The notes under the pieces were generated by a model. That model did not search any database. It had not been told where the DNA came from and saw only the letters and a program-made list of their open reading frames with translations. Shown piece by piece: positions 44,917 through 55,574 of a stretch of DNA of 64,000 nt. A program made the position numbers and the translations under genes. Source of the DNA: Flavobacterium fragile (GTDB lineage Bacteria > Bacteroidota > Bacteroidia > Flavobacteriales > Flavobacteriaceae). Location of the stretch: positions 16,434-80,433 of the forward strand of contig NZ_JAMLJN010000011.1 in the NCBI RefSeq assembly GCF_023634865.1, written 5' to 3'. Position 1 is the first letter of the stretch; each line of letters opens with the position of its first letter.

Positions 44917-47900
44917 TTATTCTACAGCAATTTGATGGCTTTCTTCATTACCATTTATATAAATTTTTAAAACGTAAATACCTTTATTAAGACCATTAAC
45001 AGAAAAAACTGCTTTATGATCAACAATTTCAACATTTGATTTTAAATTACCCATCAAATCATATAATTCTCCATATACTTTTGATTTTATTTCAGGTAAA
45101 TTATTTTGATCTCTTAAATCAATGTAAACCATATCTTTTGAAGGATTTGGATAAATCATGTAAGTTGTTAAAGCATCTCCTCTCATTAAAAATCCATTAC
45201 TATTACATTTGTCCACATTTAATGTAAATGTTACCCAATTTGAAAAACCACAACTATTACTTACTCTAACCTTAAATGAAATTTGTCCTAATGTATAAGG
45301 GTGTATATATAATACATTATTACTTCTATTCCAATTAAAATTACCTGACAATTTTACAATTTCCCATTGCGAATTTGAATCTAAACCTGCAACACAAATT
45401 GTTTTTCTGTTTTCATAGGTATCCCCACCTAAGCATAAGGTTTGTGTCTCAACTGGGCATAAATTAACATCAACAAAATATTCAAGCTCGGCAGGAGATG
45501 GATTTGAACCAAAAATATAGGGTTGACCAATCCAAACTTTTTTAATTAGTTTTTGTCCATTTTGAAAAGTTGCTGTAATTTCTGCATACCCATAAGCATC
45601 TGCATTTGTTTTAACGACTTCTACAGCATAATCTGTTTGATTTATAATTTGAATATTGCCAGAAACAGACCAAACGGGTACGCTTGGAATTTTACAAACA
45701 TCATTGAATGAATATGTAGCATTTGTACAAAAAGAATCTGGACCACTTAGCACATTTTTTCCTATAGGAAAATGTGGAACTTGTGCATTGCCCTCTAGTT
45801 CTTTAATTAACCAATTTGCATTTTCAGCAGACACAAAAACGTGTTCTTCGTTTTTACTTGGTGCAAAATAGGAATCAAAATAAATTTCTTTATTATTTGG
45901 ATCACACACTAAATTTCTATTTAAAGCAGTTGACCAGTTAAAATTTGGGTTTTTGAATGCTAATGAGCTTACTGTTGGTATAAAAGCGTGATTTGGTGTA
46001 TAAGTTCTCCACTCAATACTTTTTCTGCCTGGTATTTGTTCATTTAATGCTACATCAAATTCATCTTTAATAATTCCTTGAGTATTGAAAGTTCCCCCAG
46101 GAACATTATCCATAGAACCTCTTGGGTTAATATTTGTTCTTGTAACTATTCCGTTTATGGCATAAGGGAAATTGTTGTTCCAACCTGCAAAATAGATTGC
46201 TTTTCCAGAAAATGTTTGAGTTGTTGAATATGGTGTTCCCATAAATCTGTCTTCAATTCTTGCAACATTAATTTTCGTTTGTAAAGGTGTTCCAAATATT
46301 TGCCCATATTTTATGATTTTAAATGCAGCTAATTCTAAAAACATTTGATTCTCTGTGTTAGTTTTTGTTCCGTTAGTTGTTCCATTTATCATTGCAATTT
46401 TTCTAACATTTTGAGGATAACCACTTGAACCCGCTAAACCATTTGTGTTTAATCTTGTTTGAAATTGTTGTCTAAAATTTGTATTATTATTTCCTCCGTT
46501 TGAAACCGTACCGTTTGGCATTAAATCTGTTGGATAAGGAGCATTTTCTTGAACATAATCTAACTGTTCTATTAGCATTTGGCGAGCCGCAGGTGAGCGA
46601 AAATTTTCGTCAAACTTAATTTTAGCTTGGTCTTTCCGCCCTTTATAGCCATAAAAATATAAATTTTCTTGAGCACCAATTGGAATATTTGCACCTAAAT
46701 GCGGACTATCAAAACTTACCCAAAGTCTTGTATTATGATTCAAATTGTTCTTTTCCATGTAGGCAAGGGCATAACGAGAAATTAACCCACCCATACTTGG
46801 TCCAATAAGCGCAATTTTTTCGGTACTACCATTTGCCTCTAATTTAGCGGTTTCTCTTTGTAATAATGAAACAACCGCCATAGCATTTCTTTCTATATAA
46901 TCTGCTCCAGCAGGAAAATTAACCAATGTAACATCAAAACCATAGGGGGCATTTCGAAGTTTTTCTACTAGATTTTCTTTTAATGTTGCTGGGTTATTAT
47001 CATGGTCATAATACATTAATTCATAAAGACTGCTTTTATCTTGGCTATATCCTAAACTTTCAGTATAAATTTTTCTTCCATCACCTGGATCATATCCATC
47101 AAGAATAATGATTTCTTTTCTAATTTTAGATTGAGTAGAACCATCGTTAGTAACTAAATTATAATAGGTTCGGTATTCTAAAGTTCCTTTGGTTTCTGTG
47201 GTTTCGTTATATCCTTGAAAAGCAATATTTCCTGCTGTTTCAGTTGTTATTCCATCTGTTCCTACAAAATCCTCTTCAAGAGGAAATGCTGTTGTTGCTC
47301 TAAATGTTGTTGTTGCAACAGGAGGAACTTCTATATACATACTGGCTGTAAGTGTTTCGGTAGTATTATTACTGAAAGTAACGGTAAATGTGAATGTTTT
47401 TGTACCACTAGTAGTGAAATTTACAATTGGGTTTGTTGTTGAAACTACACTATTTGTAATTAAATTATAGTTGGTAGTTGTGCCAAAGTTTGCTACTAAG
47501 TTTTTAATAGGTAAACCTGTAAGTTGTAGCATAAATGAAGGCAGCAACCTAAATGTTACTGTACCAGAGGTTACACGTTCTTTTAATGGAGCAATAACGG
47601 TAATTTGTTTTTCAAGAAAAGGGTTAATGCCTGCAACATTATAAAGCAATCCGTTTGCTGTTGTTAAACTCGGCGTGGTAGGCGTACCATAATCTATATA
47701 ATTCTTTGGTATTGATTACTCCTAAATCAACCATATTAGGATTATTATTGGCGTTTATGTTATTTTTTAAAGTTTCTAAAGTTAAAAAAATTGGATTGTA
47801 TGAAGAACGATACAACTCACTCCAACTCTGAATGAAATGTTGGTAATTGGAATTGGTAATAGTACCGTTTTCTTTTAACCAATCTAAATCGGAAAATGAC

Positions 47901-48076
47901 ATTATACGGTCGTATAAAATACCCGTAGTAATTGGTGTTTTATTAACATTGATTAATATTTCGTCCATTCGCTGGGTATAATCTTTGTCAAGTCCAGTAT
48001 ATGTAACTTGACTGTAAAATGGTAAGCTGACAAGGCAACAGATGAGCCATAGCGTTGATAGTATAGATTTTTTCAT
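44917..48076 (-). pseudogene. T9SS-secreted lipase/esterase-like protein, frameshifted
   Basis: Two overlapping frames belong to one gene. The first (48076 to 47639) starts MKKSILSTLW and has a signal peptide. The second (to 44917) has an alpha/beta-hydrolase region with nucleophile motif LIGPSMGGLISRYAL near 46790, Ig/PKD-like beta domains, and a C-terminal type A sorting domain (IYPNPSKDMVYIDL ... KGIYVLKIYI). A one-base change near 47704 joins them: ...VINTK then NYIDYGTPTTPSL in the other frame reads as continuous protein. It could be a recent mutation, a sequencing error or, less likely, programmed shifting. If intact it would be a secreted lipase of about 1,050 residues. Confidence 0.85.
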
Positions 48077-48180
48077 TACTTTTGATTTAGTTATTAAAAT
48101 TGTTTTGGAGAACATTTTTCAGCTGTGAGAAGTCATTACGCCTAGTAATGGCTTTCTCTATTTATATTTTTTTACATAAT

Positions 48181-48809
48181 CTATTTTTTTAAATTGTGTT
48201 TGATGCCAATGTTTATTAGATTATTGTCTGTATAATAACCTTTATTAATAATAAATCCTCCATTATTAGCTTTATAACCGCCCAACTGATAGGTTTCAAA
48301 ATCTAAATAGAAGATGGTTTTTTTTTATTTAAAGCATAATCTAAACCAAATCCAGCAGTAAAACTTCCAAAAGATTTTGGTTTATTAGTATCTATGTTAA
48401 TAGCTAATTCATAGTTGCTTTTAGTTTCAAAATTATAAGCTAACCCTACTTTTAAATTTCCTCTTAATTTTGAAAATAATTTATAATTCCATTTTACAGT
48501 TAGCGGTTAAGACAACACGTTACCTTTAAAAATTAAGGCTTTGGTTTCAGACCCTAAATAAGTTCCATTTGTTCCTGCTTTAAAAAAAGAAACTCCAGTT
48601 TCAAAATACTTTATTTTTCCGGTTAAACTCCAATGATTGCCCATATAATACTCTGCCAAAATACCACCTTGAAATGATTTGTTGGGCTCGCCTAAATTAA
48701 AGGATGTGATAGTATTTAAACCTAATTCTGCTCCAAAAAACCAATCCTTTTTTTGTTGTGAGTAGCTTACAATGGAAATTAAGGATAGTAATAAATAGAT
48801 TTTTTTTAT
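48181..48809 (-). pseudogene. degraded outer-membrane beta-barrel gene
   Basis: Conceptual translation from the minus strand gives a signal-like KKIYLLLSLISIVSYSQ and barrel strands (WFFGAELGLNTI, GGILAEYYMGNHWSLTGKI, LTVKWNYKLF, LKVGLAYNFE, LINIGIKHNL). It has three lesions: ATA where the start codon should be (48809-48807), an in-frame TAA at 48509-48507 in a place where Leu or Ile is usual, and a frameshift at a nine-base homopolymer (48318-48326). The pattern indicates a real pseudogene, not a single error. It follows directly after a lipoprotein gene and another barrel gene, so all three were probably one operon. Confidence 0.8.
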
Positions 48810-48813
48810 TTTT

Positions 48814-49416
48814 TTATTGATTAAGTGTTGCTACATTTATATCAAATCTTCCATCAGTAATATTAATTGTTTCTGTTGGATTGTCTTTGTTGTATAATGT
48901 AAAACTAAATATTCCTGAATAGATACCATTAAAATAGTCAAATCGTGTTATTGTTATTGTTCCTGAATTATTGCCAGACCAATATATTTTTTGAATTCCA
49001 TTTTCTTTAATTCCAGCAATAATTTGATTGTTATTAGGTCCATCTGCGTACAATTCTCCGTTAGATTGATTAATAGGATAGTTGCCAATTCCTTGCTGCA
49101 TATCTTTAATCCATAAAACTATTCCTGCTGAATTTGAATCTCTTTTATTAGCTATTTCTAGTTGCCAGTAATCATCTCCAATGATAGGCTCATTAAAATT
49201 ATTACCACCAACAAGATTTAATCCATAAATAGGTGGACCACCAATTGCTTGGCTTCCATTTTTAGGAATTAAAACTTTACCATTTATAATACAACCAGCA
49301 GTATTTGCTCCTGTTGTAGTTATTGGAGGTAATTGGTCTTGCGGGGTTTCTGTGTTGTCATCTTTATTACAAGCAGTTAAAGTAATAAATGATAAAATGT
49401 AAATCAAAGTTTTCAT
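48814..49416 (-). CDS. hypothetical lipoprotein
   Basis: A 200-residue protein with a signal ending in the lipobox LTAC (Cys16), an acidic and Pro/Thr linker (DDNTETPQDQLPPITTT), then GANTAGCIINGKVLIPKNG, a start found in many flavobacterial surface lipoproteins. The rest is beta-rich and ends DGRFDINVATLNQ. Function unknown. It lies five bases after the 174-residue barrel gene and directly before the dead barrel gene. Confidence 0.8.
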   Translation of the reverse strand: MKTLIYILSFITLTACNKDDNTETPQDQLPPITTTGANTAGCIINGKVLIPKNGSQAIGGPPIYGLNLVGGNNFNEPIIGDDYWQLEIANKRDSNSAGIVLWIKDMQQGIGNYPINQSNGELYADGPNNNQIIAGIKENGIQKIYWSGNNSGTITITRFDYFNGIYSGIFSFTLYNKDNPTETINITDGRFDINVATLNQ

Positions 49417-49421
49417 AAATA

Positions 49422-49946
49422 TTAGAAATTATAGTGAATAATTAAATTTGTTGACAAATTATTGTTTAGTGAATTTATAGAATAGGTATTTTCTAATCCC
49501 ATACCCATTTTTTTATTAAAGAAAAATTTAAAATTTAATTTTAAAGGAAATGACAACGTATTACCTGAAATTATAGTACTGTTTTTACTGCTTTGATTGT
49601 AATTACCAATTCCAGCAAAACCCTCAAGATTAAACCACCTTTTTAGCTGCAATGCTTTACCATAAGCTATTGAAAACTCATTAAAGTTGTAAGTTGAAGT
49701 TCCAACCACACCTATTTCAGAACCAGTTAAATAGCATAAACTAAATAAATTTTTATTTAATACTAAAGTGCCATTTAAAACAAATGAAGCACCACCGCCT
49801 TCTGAGTTAGTTTCATTAAAATAAAACCCACCAAATCCTGCAGAAACAGAAAAGATTCTTATTTTACTATCTTTATTTTGGGTATAACACCAATTTATTA
49901 GTAGTAAAAATAAAAAGAATATAGTCTTGTGTCTTATTTTTATCAT
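49422..49946 (-). CDS. small outer-membrane beta-barrel protein
   Basis: A 174-residue protein with a signal peptide (TIFFLFLLLINWCYTQ) and about eight amphipathic strands, such as FAGIGNYNQSS and LSFPLKLNFKFFFNKKMGMGLE, ending NLIIHYNF with a terminal aromatic residue as usual for barrels. No specific family recognised. First gene of an operon with the lipoprotein and the pseudogene. The 280 bases upstream hold AT-rich DNA and the TonB-receptor terminator. Confidence 0.72.
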   Translation of the reverse strand: MIKIRHKTIFFLFLLLINWCYTQNKDSKIRIFSVSAGFGGFYFNETNSEGGGASFVLNGTLVLNKNLFSLCYLTGSEIGVVGTSTYNFNEFSIAYGKALQLKRWFNLEGFAGIGNYNQSSKNSTIISGNTLSFPLKLNFKFFFNKKMGMGLENTYSINSLNNNLSTNLIIHYNF

Positions 49947-50173
49947 ATTTAATAATTAAAAATTGTAAATTTAAATTATTATTTTATGTTAAATTACGGT
50001 TTTTTTGAGTTTTTATTACGGTTTAATTAAAACTATTTTGCTTAATTTTAAAAATAAAGTTAAATAACCTTAATTGTCTTTAATCAAAAACAAAATCTTA
50101 TAAAGTTAAAAAATATTTAGTGGTAAAAATTTAAAGTCAAATGTTATCTAAGAACTTCAAACTAATAAAAATC

Positions 50174-50209
50174 AAAATCCCGATAGCCTTTAAAAACTAT
50201 CGGGATTTT
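50174..50209 (-). terminator. terminator of the TonB receptor gene
   Basis: Thirteen-base arms AAAATCCCGATAG/CTATCGGGATTTT with a ten-base loop, 20 bases after the stop. Confidence 0.88.
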
Positions 50210-50228
50210 TTTAGAACTAAACTTTAGA

Positions 50229-52439
50229 TTAAAAATTATAACGCACTCCAGCATAAATATTTCTTCCAGGAGCATTAATTCCTGATGCAAATACTCTGTA
50301 TTGTGTATCTAAAATATTTTCAACTCCGGCAAAAAATGTTCCGCCATTGATTACTTGATAACCTAATTTAAAATTATAGGTTTCCCAAGCTGGCATTCCA
50401 TTTGCTGGCGCATATTGAGCGTTATCTTCGCCACTTGTTGAATAATCTTTAATATCCTTTTTACCATTGTACAACATATAGCCTTCTAAATTAAGTTTGT
50501 TGTATGTATACTGTAATCCAACTTTCCCAAAATAAGGCGCAATATGATCTAAAGGTCTATGAGAACCATCTTCTACTACTCTACCTAATGTATAATTAAA
50601 ATTTGCATTAAACAACAAATCTGAAACAATATAAGCACTTAAATTAGTTGAAAATCCAGTAACAAAAGCCTTTCCTTTATTTTGATTGGCCTTCACTTGA
50701 GCATCAAATCCGTTATAGGAAACAATACTTTGTCCGTTGTATGTAAAATCATCCGTTACAATCGCATCATATAATCGTGTATAAAAGTAAATACTTTCTA
50801 ATTTTACTTTTTTAGAATCCGATTGAACTACAATTCCTAAATCTCCTGTAATTGTTTTTTCAGGTTTTAAATCTTCATTAGGAACAATTAAAGTCCCTAA
50901 AGAACTTAATGAACCTGGTACCGATTCGAAAACTTTAGCTAAATCATCAATATTTGGTGCTCTAAATCCAGTAGCTACATTCGCTTTTAAAGCAAAGTTT
51001 TTTGAAGTATTATGCGTAATTCCTAAAGTCCCACTATAGGTAAAATTACCTTGAGAAATTTCATCAAATGGTAATGCAAAGACTGAATTATCAGTTATTG
51101 TACTTTTTAATGAAGTATACCCTGCTCTTGCTCCAAAATTCCAAAAAGTCTTTGTTGACATCTTTTCGTTATAAGAAACATAAAAATCGTTACGCATCAT
51201 ATTGTTATCTCCATTTGGATAACGTGTACTAATACTGGTTACAACTCCTGTATTAATATTTTGTGCATACGCTGTAGATTTCAAAGTTTCATAATAAGAT
51301 TCAAAACCATAAAACAATTCACCTTTAGTAAATTTTTTGTCCAAATCTAATGAAACCGAAAACATATTTACATTCTCTTCATTGTGCTGCAAGTTGTAAT
51401 TATTGAATCTTCTGTTATGACGACTTTCTTTTACATTCTGATAAGCAACATTCATTTTTAAATCGCTATTCAAAAACGCTTTATCTTTTTGCAAAGAATA
51501 AATTGCCAATAACCGTTCTTGTGGACCATAATACCATTCAGCAAATTTTAATCCAGAACTTGTTTTTTCTGTTAATCTATCATAACGATTGATATCAGAA
51601 GTAGTCGAATATTGAAGATTTAATCCGTGTACAAAACCTGAATTTGTTTTATAGGCCAATTTTTGCATGAAATTATACTGCTTATAAGCCGAACCCACTT
51701 GCGTATATTTATCACTATTAACATTCAATTGATCTACACCATTAACTGTAGAAACATAGCTAGGTCTTTCTCCAAAATAATCCCCATTATGATTTTTCTC
51801 TTCTCCCATTTTCAAATCTCCAAAATCATTGAAGGAGAAAAAAGTCAACGAAGCAAAATTTGCAGTAGCATAATTAAGATGAAAAGCAACCGATTTTTCT
51901 TCGTTTACACTTCCATATCTTGTATTAATTCCACCTGAAAACTTTTTACTAGTTTCGTTTAAAAACTTAGCACTTTTCGTTGTCATTGCAACGGTTCCGC
52001 CTAAAGCATCACTTCCAAATAATGTAGATGACGGCCCATAGAAAACCCCAACATTTTCCAACATATTTTCATCTACTGTAATTACGTTTTGTAAGTGACC
52101 CGATCTAAAAATAAGATTGTTCATTCTTACTCCGTCAACGGTTAGCAAAACTCTACTTGCCTCAAAACCTCTAATTATTGGACTTCCACCTCCTTGTTGG
52201 GATTTCTGAACAAATAAAGCTCCTGAATTCGAAAGCATTTCAGCTGTAGTTTGAAAGTTTTGAAAATCGATTTGCTTTGCTGTGATTACCTCAACTTGAT
52301 TGGGTAATTCAGTAAATTTTTTAGGAACTTTATTTGAAATTATTACTTCTCTTAATTCTTTTGTTGTAGTATCTTGTGCTGTTTGTGAAATCCCCAAAAA
52401 AGGAAATAACACAAAAACATATAGAATTATTTTCTTCAT
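50229..52439 (-). CDS. TonB-dependent receptor, haem/haemoglobin type
   Basis: A 736-residue outer-membrane receptor. Signal peptide about 1-20, then a TonB-box-like EVIISNKVPKK, and the plug (about 45-165) with GGGSPIIRGFEASRVLLTVDGVRMNN-like sequence close to HmuR-type haem receptors. The barrel carries GFRAPNIDDLAKVF and PNEDLKPE, resembling the FRAP and NPNL boxes of haem receptors, and ends IYAGVRYNF. I infer haem or haemoprotein uptake; other ligands remain possible. Upstream on the same strand are a 178-residue protein and a MacB-like permease, probably co-transcribed. Confidence 0.85.
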   Translation of the reverse strand: MKKIILYVFVLFPFLGISQTAQDTTTKELREVIISNKVPKKFTELPNQVEVITAKQIDFQNFQTTAEMLSNSGALFVQKSQQGGGSPIIRGFEASRVLLTVDGVRMNNLIFRSGHLQNVITVDENMLENVGVFYGPSSTLFGSDALGGTVAMTTKSAKFLNETSKKFSGGINTRYGSVNEEKSVAFHLNYATANFASLTFFSFNDFGDLKMGEEKNHNGDYFGERPSYVSTVNGVDQLNVNSDKYTQVGSAYKQYNFMQKLAYKTNSGFVHGLNLQYSTTSDINRYDRLTEKTSSGLKFAEWYYGPQERLLAIYSLQKDKAFLNSDLKMNVAYQNVKESRHNRRFNNYNLQHNEENVNMFSVSLDLDKKFTKGELFYGFESYYETLKSTAYAQNINTGVVTSISTRYPNGDNNMMRNDFYVSYNEKMSTKTFWNFGARAGYTSLKSTITDNSVFALPFDEISQGNFTYSGTLGITHNTSKNFALKANVATGFRAPNIDDLAKVFESVPGSLSSLGTLIVPNEDLKPEKTITGDLGIVVQSDSKKVKLESIYFYTRLYDAIVTDDFTYNGQSIVSYNGFDAQVKANQNKGKAFVTGFSTNLSAYIVSDLLFNANFNYTLGRVVEDGSHRPLDHIAPYFGKVGLQYTYNKLNLEGYMLYNGKKDIKDYSTSGEDNAQYAPANGMPAWETYNFKLGYQVINGGTFFAGVENILDTQYRVFASGINAPGRNIYAGVRYNF

Positions 52440-52515
52440 TTTTTAAATTTTTCTTTTATAATATCAAATACACATTACATCGCCACAAATAGTTATAGCA
52501 ATGAATTATAACAAT

Positions 52516-53052
52516 TTACAAAAGAAAATTGGGCGGAGGAACTTCTGAAAACACAAATAAACTTTGATATCTATTATTATATCCATAGGATATTTTTGTA
52601 ATATCATTTTGCTTAAATGGTGACCACGAAAAAACAGGTTGAAAATAAACCGATTTATAAAACTTATACAGTAAATCTTGCTTCTCTTTAGATTTAGAAT
52701 CATGTTGAAAAACACCTACCAAAAGTTCATCTAATTGTTTGTTTAATTTCGTTTCTTTATAATCCCACCAACACCAATATTGGATAGAATCTTTAGAAAT
52801 TACTTTATCTACAATGTCATACATTTGACTATTGAACTCAAACTCCTTGGAATGCTTCCATTTCAATTTAGATGCTATTTCAGACTTAGAAAATTTTAAA
52901 AGCACCAATTCACTTTTGTCAATTCCAGCAATCATTTTCCATTTTACTTCTTTTTTAACAGCACGCTTTCTTTGCTGTAACCAAGTGTAAGTTACAACAG
53001 CAGGCGCTATCAACATATATAGCAAAAAAAGACTGATGATTTGCTTTTTCAA
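52516..53052 (-). CDS. hypothetical protein upstream of the TonB receptor
   Basis: A 178-residue protein with one N-terminal hydrophobic segment (LFLLYMLIAPAVVTYTWL), no clear cleavage site, then a basic RKRAVKKEVKW stretch. The remainder is soluble, with Trp-rich YWCWWDYKETKLN near residue 92 and a Pro-rich end, FSEVPPPNFLL. The end suggests a periplasmic anchored protein. I recall similar short proteins next to metal or haem receptors in flavobacteria but cannot name a family. Confidence 0.75.
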   Translation of the reverse strand: MKKQIISLFLLYMLIAPAVVTYTWLQQRKRAVKKEVKWKMIAGIDKSELVLLKFSKSEIASKLKWKHSKEFEFNSQMYDIVDKVISKDSIQYWCWWDYKETKLNKQLDELLVGVFQHDSKSKEKQDLLYKFYKSVYFQPVFSWSPFKQNDITKISYGYNNRYQSLFVFSEVPPPNFLL

Positions 53053-53084
53053 TTTGGAAAATTTATATCCAAATATAGTAAAAA

Positions 53085-54335
53085 TTACATACCGCTTCTG
53101 ATGGCTTCTACAGGATCTAGCTTAGATGCAGATATAGCAGGAATAATTCCAGAAATCAATCCAATAACAGCTGCTAATCCTGAACCTAATAACATATTAG
53201 CAGCACTTAAAACAAATTCAAAATCCAATACTGAAGATAAGATTAAAGCGATTACCCAAACTAAAAACATACCAACAATACCTCCAATTAAAGAAAGGAT
53301 TACTGCTTCAAACAAAAACTGAAACAAAATGAATTTATTTTTTGCACCTAATGCTTTTTGAATTCCAATTAAGTTGGTTCTTTCTTTCACTGAGACAAAC
53401 ATGATATTAGCAATACCAAAGCCACCCACTAAAAGTGAAAACGCACTGATAATCCAACCAATCATGTTCATTTGTCCAATAATATTATCAATAAAATCAG
53501 TAAATCCAGAAAGAACGTTTAAAAAGAAATTATCAATTTCTCCTGTTTTTAAACCTCTAAAATTTCTTAATTTCTGACGTAATTCAGCTTTGAATTCTTC
53601 GATATCAATTCCTTTTTCAGGCTTAATTAACATAGCTGGTGTTAAGGCCTTACTATTATCGCCATACATTTTTCTTAAGAAATTAACAGGGAAAAACACG
53701 GCTACGTCATTACTATCGCCAAACATGCCTTGCCCTTGTTTTTTTAAAACACCAATAATTGTAAAACGTTGACCATACAAACGTACTTTTTTTCCAATAG
53801 GATCACTATTTTCAAATAAACCCGTTGCTACTTCACTTCCAATTACAATAACTGGACTTCCAGAATTAGATTCCGATTCATTAAATAAACGACCTTTATC
53901 AATTTTTACGGGTTCTATATCAAAAAACTCATTTGTAGAAGGCTTAACACGAATAGAATTAACGGTTTTAGATTCGTATTTGATGTTTTCATTTCGAGTA
54001 AATAAATTGAACGACATTTTGTCAATTCCGTTTACATTACGTCTTAAATATTCATATTCTTCATAAGTAACATCTGGAAATTGCTCGCGTTTCCATCTTG
54101 GTACTTCAGAAGGCCCAAATGAAAAACGGATTAGATAAATAGTATTCATATCCATATCACTCAAATCTTCTTTGATTTTTTTATCCATAGAATCTACGGC
54201 AGCCAACACTGCAATAATGGAAAAAATACCAATAGTAACACCTAACAACGACAAAAGGGTACGCAATTTATTGTTGCGCAATGCATTGATGGCAAAACTG
54301 AAACTTTCTGAAAGTAATCGTAAATATAAAAGCAT
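53085..54335 (-). CDS. ABC transporter permease, MacB/FtsX type
   Basis: A 416-residue membrane protein. One N-terminal helix (about 22-45) follows ALRNNKLRTLLSLLGVTIGIFSIIAVLA, then a periplasmic MacB_PCD domain to about residue 280, and three C-terminal helices of the FtsX domain (SLLVGGFGIANIMFVSVKERTNLIGIQKALGA). Such permeases pull or extrude substrates such as lipoproteins, peptides or drugs, using a separate MacB-like ATPase. No ATPase gene is near, so the partner must be elsewhere. It ends 32 bases before the 178-residue protein gene. Confidence 0.92.
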   Translation of the reverse strand: MLLYLRLLSESFSFAINALRNNKLRTLLSLLGVTIGIFSIIAVLAAVDSMDKKIKEDLSDMDMNTIYLIRFSFGPSEVPRWKREQFPDVTYEEYEYLRRNVNGIDKMSFNLFTRNENIKYESKTVNSIRVKPSTNEFFDIEPVKIDKGRLFNESESNSGSPVIVIGSEVATGLFENSDPIGKKVRLYGQRFTIIGVLKKQGQGMFGDSNDVAVFFPVNFLRKMYGDNSKALTPAMLIKPEKGIDIEEFKAELRQKLRNFRGLKTGEIDNFFLNVLSGFTDFIDNIIGQMNMIGWIISAFSLLVGGFGIANIMFVSVKERTNLIGIQKALGAKNKFILFQFLFEAVILSLIGGIVGMFLVWVIALILSSVLDFEFVLSAANMLLGSGLAAVIGLISGIIPAISASKLDPVEAIRSGM

Positions 54336-54400
54336 AATACTGAGCTATTATTAATAAGTAGAACATCGAGTGAAAATGTTACAGTTGAAGGGAATTTATT

Positions 54401-54408
54401 TATATTTG
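54401..54408 (+). promoter_or_regulatory. -7 element of the orphan lipoprotein gene
   Basis: TATATTTG 18 bases before the chosen ATG; TTG at 54385 is closer than the usual spacing. Confidence 0.4.
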
Positions 54409-54426
54409 AGGAGTAAAGTCAAACAA

Positions 54427-54954
54427 ATGAAAAAAATACATTTATTATCAATTACATTAATTTTTATGATTTATTCTTGTCAAAAGAAGACAGAAAACCA
54501 CATTTACCAACAAAAGAGATTAACAGGAAATGAAAAAACTAAACTAACTTCAAATACTTTAATTTTTGAAAAAGATTCAACGAGAGGTTTGTTTAAAATT
54601 ACATATAAAATTACAACTATAAATGATAGTATTTCATATCAAGTTTTTGATGATAATGGAAAAAAGGAAACTGATTATGTAAAAGACAATCAAATAGATC
54701 TTTTGATTAAATATAAAAACAAAGTTATCCTTAACAAAATTCTTATTAAAGAAAAATTCAAGAATTTTATTAACGAAAACATTGACAAATATCAGCTAAC
54801 TATTTTTAACATTAATAAAATATCTAATTCAAGTTGTACTTTTTTTGTTAATATTTGTGTTCCTGAGTCTGGCAATTGCTTTACCTTTAACTACACGATC
54901 TTTAGTGATGGAAGTGAAAAAATTATAGAATTAGAAAATGAAATTGAAGATTAA
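54427..54954 (+). CDS. orphan lipoprotein
   Basis: Start at MKKIHLLSI (175 residues), because the 19 codons upstream span the promoter and the signal peptide begins here. The lipobox is MIYSC. The mature part is Lys-, Asn- and Thr-rich, with two cysteines near the end (SSCTFFVNICVPESGNCF) that could form a disulphide. No family recognised. It is the first of three AT-rich orphan genes between the MacB-like permease and purH, each followed by palindromic DNA. Confidence 0.7.
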   Translation: MKKIHLLSITLIFMIYSCQKKTENHIYQQKRLTGNEKTKLTSNTLIFEKDSTRGLFKITYKITTINDSISYQVFDDNGKKETDYVKDNQIDLLIKYKNKVILNKILIKEKFKNFINENIDKYQLTIFNINKISNSSCTFFVNICVPESGNCFTFNYTIFSDGSEKIIELENEIED

Positions 54955-55024
54955 ATATTTCAGAACACAAACTAGTGTTAGCGCCATAAGATTATAATTA
55001 TAGACCCTGACCAATAAATTAAAA

Positions 55025-55513
55025 ATGAAAAAAATATTTTATCTTTTTTTAAGTTTTTACTTAGCCCAAAGCGATTCATTCATTCAAAAAATTACCAATG
55101 ACTTTAATTCAAATAGTAATTTTTTAGTTTTAAATATTAAAGCAAAAAATTACAACGGGCTGGCAATTATTGAAAATGATGATTTATTTACATATTATCA
55201 AATTACACAAAATAAAAACAAACAAGAGTATAAATTATTAACTCAAGAAATTCTCTCTAAAAAAAATCATATAGAAATAAATGAAAATTACATTGAAAAA
55301 TGGGGATTTATAAAAGTAAAAGAATCTGAAAAAATTAAAAATAAATTTAAAAAAGGGTTAAATAGCTTCATTAAAATTTATTTCAATGATGACTTGATTG
55401 AAAAAGGAATTACAAATGAAGATGAAAAAGCATTTATTATTAAAATTTTATTTGAAAACAAGATATCAAGTTATATTGATGATGAAACTGGGCTATTAAT
55501 TTTAAATAAATAA
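55025..55513 (+). CDS. orphan hypothetical protein with N-terminal signal
   Basis: A 162-residue protein starting MKKIFYLFLSFYLAQ, a weak signal peptide, then a Lys/Asn/Glu-rich, mostly helical and strand-mixed body with no cysteines. Not recognised. The preceding 70 bases carry a small hairpin with AACAC/GTGTT arms next to TTAGCGCC; after the stop there is a AGCGTCACGCTCGTG repeat. Confidence 0.6.
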   Translation: MKKIFYLFLSFYLAQSDSFIQKITNDFNSNSNFLVLNIKAKNYNGLAIIENDDLFTYYQITQNKNKQEYKLLTQEILSKKNHIEINENYIEKWGFIKVKESEKIKNKFKKGLNSFIKIYFNDDLIEKGITNEDEKAFIIKILFENKISSYIDDETGLLILNK

Positions 55514-55534
55514 CAAAATAACTCAATGCTCTTG

Positions 55535-55552
55535 CAAGCGTCACGCTCGTGA
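55535..55552. repeat. GC-rich short palindrome
   Basis: GCAAGCGTCACGCTCGTG contains the same AGCGTCACGCTC core as the hairpin at 55805; GC-rich in otherwise AT-rich DNA. Confidence 0.5.
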
Positions 55553-55574
55553 ACACAAAATAAAAAGCTACAAA

